Assembly (NCBI GenBank): GCA_004556155.1
Contig: SFIM01000014.1
Location: 1-54,194, forward strand
Direction of reading: 5' to 3'
From: Clostridiales bacterium
GTDB lineage: Bacteria; Bacillota; Clostridia; Christensenellales; Aristaeellaceae
Length of the DNA stretch: 54,194 nucleotides
Position numbers and translations under genes: made by a program. Shown one piece after another: positions 49,422 through 54,194 of the stretch; position 1 is the first letter of the stretch; the number at the start of each line of letters is the position of its first letter. The notes under the pieces were generated by a model. It searched no databases. It saw only the letters and a program-made list of their open reading frames with translations, and was not told where the DNA came from.

Positions 49422-50225
49422 ATGAGCATTGGAAGCAATCTGATTGCGGCCCGCAAGGCAAAGGGCTTTACGCAGGAGCAGCTGGCTGAGCGGCTGGGGG
49501 TATCTTTTCAGGCGGTGAGCGCCTGGGAAAGGGATGCGTATTTGCCGGAGGCGGGAAAGCTTGCGGCGCTTGCTTCAGCGCTGAATATATCGGCAGACCT
49601 TCTGCTGCGCGGGGAACGGCGCGATTGGAAGCTGGAAAACCCTAACTTTGACCCGGATCATATGTATACCTGGCTGAAGGCTAAAGCGCACAGCCTTGGC
49701 CTGACACAAACGCTGATGAAGGAAATGCATAACGGACAGATGCGAAAGAGCATGGTCGCAGCGGTGCCTTATCGGGCGCATCCCTTGACGCTGGCCTGCC
49801 ATGCTCTTGCAATGGGCATCGTTGAGGATGACGTGGTATCCGGCCTGCTCCTGCATGACGTTCTGGAGGATACGTGCGCAGCGGAAAAGGATCTGCCGGT
49901 CTGCGAGCGCGTCCGAAAGGCTGTGCGCTTGGTATCCTATAACACCTATGCGGGCAGAAAGGCGGAAATCAAGCCGATATATTTTGCGAATATCGCGCAG
50001 GATCCGCTTGCTGCGCTGATCAAATGCATCGACCGCTGCAACAACCTGTCCTGCATGCCGGACGGCTTCTCACGGGAAAAACAGGCGCGCTATGTAATCG
50101 ATACGGAGCGATATGTCATGCCTCTGCTGGAGGTTGTCAAATCCATTCCGCAATGGAACAACGCAGCCTGGCTGCTGCGGTATCAGCTTAGAACCATGCT
50201 CGAAAGCTATAAGCGGCTGCTGTAA
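49422..50225 (+). CDS. XRE-type regulator fused to a RelA/SpoT-like HD hydrolase domain
   Basis: A 267-residue protein with an N-terminal Cro/C1-type HTH (about residues 5-62, GFTQEQLAERLGVSFQAVSAWE). From about residue 105 it continues with an HD domain like the (p)ppGpp hydrolase half of RelA/SpoT. H120 (in YRAHPLTLA), H145-D146 and E149-D150 (in LLLHDVLEDT), and D204 (in IKCIDRCNNL) occupy the expected metal-site spacing. No synthetase domain follows. It may thus be an alarmone-responsive regulator or a small alarmone hydrolase; function is inferred from motifs only. GGGGGG-type purine-rich sequence precedes the ATG at 49422; an earlier in-frame ATG at 49299 lies in AT-rich noncoding DNA. 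Confidence 0.82.
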   Translation: MSIGSNLIAARKAKGFTQEQLAERLGVSFQAVSAWERDAYLPEAGKLAALASALNISADLLLRGERRDWKLENPNFDPDHMYTWLKAKAHSLGLTQTLMKEMHNGQMRKSMVAAVPYRAHPLTLACHALAMGIVEDDVVSGLLLHDVLEDTCAAEKDLPVCERVRKAVRLVSYNTYAGRKAEIKPIYFANIAQDPLAALIKCIDRCNNLSCMPDGFSREKQARYVIDTERYVMPLLEVVKSIPQWNNAAWLLRYQLRTMLESYKRLL

Positions 50226-50405
50226 TGGCGAAGGCAGCCTGCCGTGCCCGCACGCAGAAAGGATGGCGCATAGTTCGCATATATCTGCGGACGTATGAGA
50301 CAGGGCAGCCGTCAGTGCGTTTTTCATTTCAGCTTCGCTTTTCTGCGCCGGAAAAAAACGCGACGAGCTACTTCATGCCTTTTGAATGAATAAGACTTTA
50401 TACGT
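50226..50405. other. Intergenic stretch without a recognised gene
   Basis: No frame shows coding character. A few short GC-rich inverted matches (GGCAGCC copies) are present but no clear terminator for the plus-strand gene. Confidence 0.5.
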
Positions 50406-50435
50406 AAAAAATGCGCCGCAGAAGCCTGCGGCGCA
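50406..50435 (-). terminator. Terminator of the DUF1508 gene
   Basis: TGCGCCGCAG (50412-50421) and CTGCGGCGCA (50426-50435), AAGC loop. On the minus strand TTTTTT follows. Confidence 0.9.
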
Positions 50436-50459
50436 GCATAAGCGCTGGGGGATATGCGG

Positions 50460-50831
50460 TTATTCCTGTACCTTGATATCGGCGCCGGCGGCGTTTTTGC
50501 GGACGCTTTCAATGCCGTTCATGCAGCCGGCCTTGGCGGCATAGCCCTCGGACACGGCAATGATCTGACCGTTGGTGGCCTTCAGGCGGAAGCGGTATTC
50601 GCCGCCCTTGTCCACATATACCTCAAATTTGGGGCAGGATACTTTGATAACCGGTTCCTCGGTCATATCCTGCAGATTGGCAATGGGCGCGTTGCGGCGC
50701 ACGCTGGCAATGCCCTTGCGGCAGGAAGGCTCGGACTTGTATACCTCACTGGTGGCGATCACTTCATGATTGCCCGCGACCAGATCGAATTTTACGCCGG
50801 TGGCAGTCTTTTTGAATACGAAATAACCCAT
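50460..50831 (-). CDS. DUF1508 (YegP-like) protein, two tandem repeats
   Basis: A 123-residue protein made of two copies of the DUF1508 fold (about 1-60 and 62-123). Each has the pattern FxLxAxNxxxIAxSExY followed by CxxGIxSVRxNA (VAGNHEVIATSEVYKSEPS and KATNGQIIAVSEGYAAKAG). Function is not established; YegP is a small conserved cytoplasmic protein. AAAGGTG lies before the ATG at 50831; a GTG at 50849 would lie on the Shine-Dalgarno. It has a consensus promoter and a strong terminator, so it forms a well expressed single-gene unit. Confidence 0.9.
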   Translation of the reverse strand: MGYFVFKKTATGVKFDLVAGNHEVIATSEVYKSEPSCRKGIASVRRNAPIANLQDMTEEPVIKVSCPKFEVYVDKGGEYRFRLKATNGQIIAVSEGYAAKAGCMNGIESVRKNAAGADIKVQE

Positions 50832-50867
50832 GAAAAACGCACCTTTCACAGTAGATTTGTTGATTTA

Positions 50868-50896
50868 ATTATAAGTCACGGCGCGGGCCTTGTCAA
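50868..50896 (-). promoter_or_regulatory. Consensus promoter of the DUF1508 gene
   Basis: On the minus strand, -35 TTGACA (50891-50896), exactly 17 bases, -10 TATAAT (50868-50873). Both boxes are perfect. Confidence 0.85.
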
Positions 50897-50956
50897 GACA
50901 AGGAAAGACAAAACCTCCGGCTATACGGGCGATTTTGCGCTTTTGTGCAAAAACGA

Positions 50957-51493
50957 TCATAGTCCGCCCAGGATCAGCCCCAGCCCGGCGGAGAGCAGGA
51001 TGGTCTTGGACACGCTCCATTTGCCAAAGTACAGTACGGCGAAGGAGGCAAGGCCGATCAGGATTGCTTGCCAGGATACGCCAAAAAGGGAGCCTGCGTA
51101 GTTGGTCAGGGAGAGCTGGATAATCACGGCGGCGATCATGCCGATGCACACCGGGCGGATACCGTACAGGGCGTTTTGCAGCAGGCGGCTTTCCTTGAAT
51201 TTGTTCAGAAATACTGCCGCCAGCATGCACAGCGTCAGCGTCGGGGCCAGCACGCCCAGGCTTGCGCACAGCGCGCCGGGAATGCCCGCCACCCGCGCGC
51301 CGGCAAAGGTGGCGCAGTTGATGCCCAGGGGGCCGGGGGTCATTTCGGCAATGGCCACGATATCGCTGACCTCCGTGGCTGTCATCCAGCCGTGGCTGAG
51401 CATTTCGGCGTTAATCAGGGGAATCATGGACATGCCGCCGAAGCTTGTAAAGCCGATCAGCAGGAAGGAAACGAACAGCTCAATGTAGATCAT
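50957..51493 (-). CDS. Chromate transporter, second half-protein
   Basis: A 178-residue membrane protein of the CHR (chromate ion transporter) family, one of two short chains that together equal a long ChrA. The signature FTSFGGMSMIPLINAEM near the N-terminus and EMTPGPLGINCATFAG are typical. It shows about five or six hydrophobic segments. GGAGGTG precedes the ATG. It overlaps the first half-gene by 14 bases. Physiological substrate in anaerobes may be another oxyanion; resistance is not shown. Confidence 0.9.
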   Translation of the reverse strand: MIYIELFVSFLLIGFTSFGGMSMIPLINAEMLSHGWMTATEVSDIVAIAEMTPGPLGINCATFAGARVAGIPGALCASLGVLAPTLTLCMLAAVFLNKFKESRLLQNALYGIRPVCIGMIAAVIIQLSLTNYAGSLFGVSWQAILIGLASFAVLYFGKWSVSKTILLSAGLGLILGGL

Positions 51494-52046
51494 GGCGTGT
51501 TTTCACCTCCATGGCAAGCAGACCCGCCGCCGCGCCCAGCACGACGATAAGGATGTTGCTCAGTCCCGTAAACAGCGACAGTGCCGCCGCGCCCAGAGCC
51601 ACCAGCCAGCAGAGCCAATCCTTCAGCGCGCTCTTGGTCAGTTTCAGCAGCGCGCACAGGATGATGGGCACCACCGCCGCGCGCACGCCCATCATGGCCC
51701 GCGCGATATACAGATTATCGTGCACCAGATTGTATACAAAGGTAACGCCATACATAATCACGATGGGCGGCAGGCAGATGCCCGCCAGCGCGGCCAGCGC
51801 GCCGCCAAAGCCCGCCGCGTGATAGCCGAACAGCACGCTGGCGTTGCTGATCATCAGCCCCGGCACGCTGCGGCCCACTGAGGTGAAATCCAGCAGTTCT
51901 TCATCCGTGATCCAATGCTTGTCTTCTACATATTCCTTTTGAATCTGCGACACAATGCTCCAGCCGCCGCCGAAGGTGAAGCAGCCGAATTTGAGAAACG
52001 TAAGGAAGATGCTCAGCACCCGGCCCTTTTCGGCCTTTTTCCGCAT
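51480..52046 (-). CDS. Chromate transporter, first half-protein
   Basis: A 188-residue CHR-family membrane protein. FLKFGCFTFGGGWSIVSQIQKE and GRSVPGLMISNASVLFGYHAAG carry the family motifs. The ATG at 52046 follows AAGGGATTC at suitable distance; earlier ATGs at 52067 and 52085 lack a clear site. It is the first gene of a two-gene operon with the second half. Confidence 0.9.
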   Translation of the reverse strand: MRKKAEKGRVLSIFLTFLKFGCFTFGGGWSIVSQIQKEYVEDKHWITDEELLDFTSVGRSVPGLMISNASVLFGYHAAGFGGALAALAGICLPPIVIMYGVTFVYNLVHDNLYIARAMMGVRAAVVPIILCALLKLTKSALKDWLCWLVALGAAALSLFTGLSNILIVVLGAAAGLLAMEVKTRHDLH

Positions 52047-52091
52047 GGGGAATCCCTTCTTCCGCATAGAATGTTTATTTTGCAAAGCGCC

Positions 52092-52120
52092 TTGCCAGCG
52101 GCGCGGGTTTTTGCTAAGAT
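52092..52120 (+). promoter_or_regulatory. citXG promoter
   Basis: -35 TTGCCA (52092-52097), 17-base spacer, -10 TAAGAT (52115-52120). It lies in the divergent gap with the chromate transporter genes. Confidence 0.6.
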
Positions 52121-52154
52121 AATCGCATACAGCTGATTAAAGGGGCGAAACGAT

Positions 52155-53501
52155 ATGCGCAGATTTGCGATGGGCGATGTGAGTGTGGCCGATATGGCTG
52201 CGGCGCGCGAGGCGCGGGCGATGCGCCAGCAGCGGCTGCTGATGCAGCGGGGCGCGCTGGTGTGCCTGACGATGAACATTCCCGGCCCGCATAAAACCTC
52301 GCCGCTGATCGCCATTGCATTTGAAGAGGGCAAGCGGCTGATTGCCCAGACCTTGCCGGGCGCAGCCCTGGCGCATGAGCTCCGGGACAAGACGGGCTTT
52401 GAAGCCTATTATCAGGCGGCGGACGATCCACTAACTGTCAAGCGCGCGCTGTGCACGGTGGAGGATACCACGCCGCTCGGACGGCTGTTTGATATCGATG
52501 TGCTCACCCCGGCGGGGGATAAGGTATCCCGCGAGGCGCTGGGGCTGCCGCCCCGGCAGTGCTTTCTATGCGGGAATCCTGCCTTTGTCTGCGCCCGCAG
52601 CCGCGCGCATTCCGTGCAGGCGATGACGGCTGAAATTGATCGCCGCATCCTGGCCCTTTATCGGGAGCGGACGATTGCGCATCTGAGCCGTGCCGCGGTG
52701 GAGGCGCTGGAGCAGGAGGCTCGCACTACGCCCAAGCCTGGGCTGGTGGACGCGCGCAATTGCGGTTCGCATCCCGACATGAGCCTGCCGCTGCTGCTGC
52801 GCAGCGCGCATGCGCTGGCGGGCTACTTTGCGCAGTGCGCGGCCCTGGGCTTTGACTGTGCAGAAGTGGAGCTGTTCCCGGCCTTGCAGACGGCTGGCAT
52901 GCAGGCTGAGGCGGATATGCTGGCCGCCACCGGCGGGGTGAATACGCACAAGGGAGCGGTGTTCTCGCTGGGTGTGCTGTGCGCTGCGGCGGCGCAATGC
53001 GCAGCGCGCTTTGAGAATACGCCGCAGGCTGTCTGCCGCGCGGCGGGGGAAAGGATTCGCCCGGCGGTGGAAGCGCACTTTGCCGGACTGACGGCTGCGC
53101 ATTCCTTTGGCGAGCGGCTGTACCTGCAGGCAGGCATTCGCGGCATTCGCGGCGAAGCGGCGGAGGGCTTCCCATCCATTATGGCTGTCTGGCCGGATTT
53201 TGTGCGGGAAGCGACGCAGCTTTCGCAGCAAGAAGCGGGCGTTCGCGCGGTGATCCGCTTACTGTCGCGCATGCAGGACACCACGCTTTTGAAGCGCGGG
53301 GGACAGGCAGGGCAGGCGTTTGCCCAGGCGCAGGCGCGGCGCATTGAGGCGGCGGGCTTTCCGGAGGCGGAGATCGAAGCGCTGGACGAGGCCATGATTG
53401 CACGCAATCTAACCTGCGGCGGCTGCGCCGACCTGCTGGCGTGCCTGTACTTTCTTTATGCTACAGCTTCGAGCGAACAATGGCAAGAAAATCTTCCATA
53501 A
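52155..53501 (+). CDS. CitXG fusion: apo-citrate lyase phosphoribosyl-dephospho-CoA transferase / triphosphoribosyl-dephospho-CoA synthase
   Basis: A 448-residue bifunctional enzyme that makes and attaches the prosthetic group of citrate lyase acyl-carrier protein. The CitX part (about 1-165) contains GRLFDIDVLTPAG and RQCFLCGNPAFVCARSRAHS. The CitG part (about 185-440) contains TTPKPGLVDARNCGSHPDMS and the ATGGVNTHKGAVFSLG core. AAAGGGGCG precedes the ATG at 52155. No citC-citF genes lie within the window; they would have to lie elsewhere for the enzyme to be useful. Its 3' end overlaps the convergent LysR fragment by 41 bases. Confidence 0.92.
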   Translation: MRRFAMGDVSVADMAAAREARAMRQQRLLMQRGALVCLTMNIPGPHKTSPLIAIAFEEGKRLIAQTLPGAALAHELRDKTGFEAYYQAADDPLTVKRALCTVEDTTPLGRLFDIDVLTPAGDKVSREALGLPPRQCFLCGNPAFVCARSRAHSVQAMTAEIDRRILALYRERTIAHLSRAAVEALEQEARTTPKPGLVDARNCGSHPDMSLPLLLRSAHALAGYFAQCAALGFDCAEVELFPALQTAGMQAEADMLAATGGVNTHKGAVFSLGVLCAAAAQCAARFENTPQAVCRAAGERIRPAVEAHFAGLTAAHSFGERLYLQAGIRGIRGEAAEGFPSIMAVWPDFVREATQLSQQEAGVRAVIRLLSRMQDTTLLKRGGQAGQAFAQAQARRIEAAGFPEAEIEALDEAMIARNLTCGGCADLLACLYFLYATASSEQWQENLP

Positions 53502-54081
53502 ATCGCGCGAAATACAGCTCCTTCCGGTAGCACAGATACAGATGCCGCTCGTATTCCATGCCCTTGATGGGGTAGCAGCGCACGCGGGCGCGCACCTCGG
53601 GCGACTGGGCGATATACACATAGGGGCATAGCATCACCGCCCGGGCGTTGGCCGCCACACGCTTGGCCAGCTCCAGCGAGTTGCTTTCCAGCAGCATCTT
53701 GGGCGTGAAGCCGCGCAGCTGGAACAAATGCTCCTGGATGGAGCGCACGCTGTGCCCGTGGCGCAGCATAACGAAGGCTTCGTTTTCGGCCTCGGTGATA
53801 TCGATGGTGGTGCCGTCGGGCAGGCGCTGGGCGATATTGGTGTTCTGATCGGCCATCAGCACGATTTCCTCATTTTCCAGCAGCTCGTAGTGCAGCTCTC
53901 TGCGCTTGGGGCTGGTGGTAATTAGCGCCAGGTCGCACACGCCCTCGATCAGCAGCTGCTCCAGCACGTCGCTGCCGTGCTCGTGCAATTCTATGCGCAC
54001 ATACGGATACTTTTGCGTAAACTCGGGAATGACCAGCGGCAATAGCTGCATCCCGCGCTGTACAGAGAATCCCAGCCGCAT
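53461..54081 (-). pseudogene. LysR-type regulator fragment lacking the DNA-binding domain
   Basis: A 206-residue frame covering only the LysR substrate-binding domain, from MRLGFSVQRGMQLLPLVIPEF to the C-terminus. The usual N-terminal winged HTH (about 60-85 residues) is absent. In frame upstream there are 25 codons that still look like LysR linker (SLKRQKESHGRM), then a TAA at 54154-54156. No Shine-Dalgarno suits the ATG at 54081, which itself lies in a strong hairpin (54067-54096). The gene is most likely truncated at its 5' end, perhaps by the repeat sequence at 54100-54150. Translation as a stand-alone ligand-binding protein is a less likely alternative. Confidence 0.7.
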
Positions 54082-54102
54082 GCGGCCGTGGGATTCTTTT
54101 TG
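54067..54102 (+). terminator. Terminator-like hairpin at the truncation point of the LysR gene
   Basis: GAATCCCA (54067-54074) and TGGGATTC (54089-54096) with an inner GCCGC/GCGGC pairing, followed on the plus strand by TTTTTG. Next to it is CACCAGC/GCTGGTG near 54124-54141. Confidence 0.6.
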
Positions 54103-54180
54103 TCGCTTCAGCGAAGAAGAAAACCACCAGCGGAGCTGGTGAGAGGGAAAAGCTTAAGATACAGGAAGCGCCTCCTTTGC

Positions 54181-54186
54181 TATAAT
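54181..54186 (+). promoter_or_regulatory. -10 box of a gene beyond the right edge
   Basis: TATAAT, 8 bases from the end of the window; the -35 is weak (GATACA near 54158). Confidence 0.4.
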
Positions 54187-54194
54187 GAGAGCAG

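Noticed and set aside
50934..50952. Hairpin TTTTGCGC/GTGCAAAA as terminator of the chromate transporter operon
   Set aside because: The stem is short and AT-rich and no T-run follows on the minus strand.
1..54194. CRISPR array, prophage or complete insertion sequence
   Set aside because: No regularly spaced direct repeats, no phage structural or integrase genes, and only one truncated transposase were seen.

Overview
The window reads as a stretch of chromosome from an anaerobic Firmicute (class Clostridia), probably a gut organism. The evidence is consistent AGGAGG-type ribosome binding sites, TTGACA-17-TATAAT promoters, PadR/HAAS/DUF4097 and feoAB modules, a PyrR attenuator, meso-DAP synthesis through DapL, and intergenic hairpin repeats of the kind seen in gut Clostridia. 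The 'KKLLSLLLALAM...ALPAMA' signal peptide style would fit a Christensenellales-like lineage, but that placement is a guess. Base composition is moderately GC-rich and even, with no large foreign block. The only mobile DNA seen is a transposase tail at the left edge and small noncoding repeats.

Layout. 1-138: 3' end of a transposase. 219-3134: two-subunit class I fumarase/tartrate dehydratase and a MATE exporter, minus strand. 3394-7542: sugar ABC transporter operon (binding protein, two permeases, esterase). 7592-9061: DUF378 membrane protein and an aspartate-type aminotransferase. 9182-10950: dnaA and a probable chromosome origin (three DnaA boxes, AT-rich stretch, nested inverted repeat). 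10954-14736: metallo-beta-lactamase-fold hydrolase, unknown protein, ParA, ParB, PAP2 phosphatase. 14877-18764: argS, dapF, dapL. 18855-18941: tRNA-Leu(CAA). 19121-21132: MATE exporter and an RdgB-like nucleotide pyrophosphatase. 21175-23726: GlcNAc-kinase-like protein divergent from a sulfatase. 23727-24440: repeat-rich noncoding DNA. 24459-27350: GNAT, then an operon of SGNH hydrolase, FRG-domain protein and SpoU methyltransferase. 27510-32636: TSUP permease, SecG, AMP-ligase with a tyrosine-rich leader ORF and terminator, sugar 1-kinase-like protein, TIM-barrel epimerase. 32671-34419: Gx-type membrane protein and an MFS permease. 34626-38000: PadR/HAAS-DUF4097 module and the first feoAB. 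38103-42494: secreted protein, PRPP synthetase, two unknown proteins, GNAT. 42561-44091: uracil permease behind a PyrR attenuator. 44214-46719: TetR regulator and oleate hydratase. 46806-49251: second feoAB, with a FeoB-associated Cys-rich protein and a metal-repressor-like operator. 49422-52046: XRE regulator fused to a RelA/SpoT-type HD domain, DUF1508 protein, split chromate transporter. 52155-54081: CitXG fusion and a LysR fragment lacking its DNA-binding domain.

How the parts fit. Genes around the origin largely run away from it: dnaA leftward, parAB and argS rightward. A probable glycan-foraging theme links the ABC transporter with its esterase, the sulfatase with its divergent sugar kinase, the NahK-like kinase and the sugar epimerase. 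Iron uptake is duplicated. No CRISPR array, rRNA or intact insertion sequence is present.

Most worth following up: the XRE-alarmone-hydrolase fusion, the Tyr-rich leader peptide with attenuator-like terminator, the SGNH-FRG-SpoU operon, the 39-base hairpin found at two distant convergent junctions, the repeat array at 23745-24440, and the operators upstream of feoA2 and of the BadF-type kinase.
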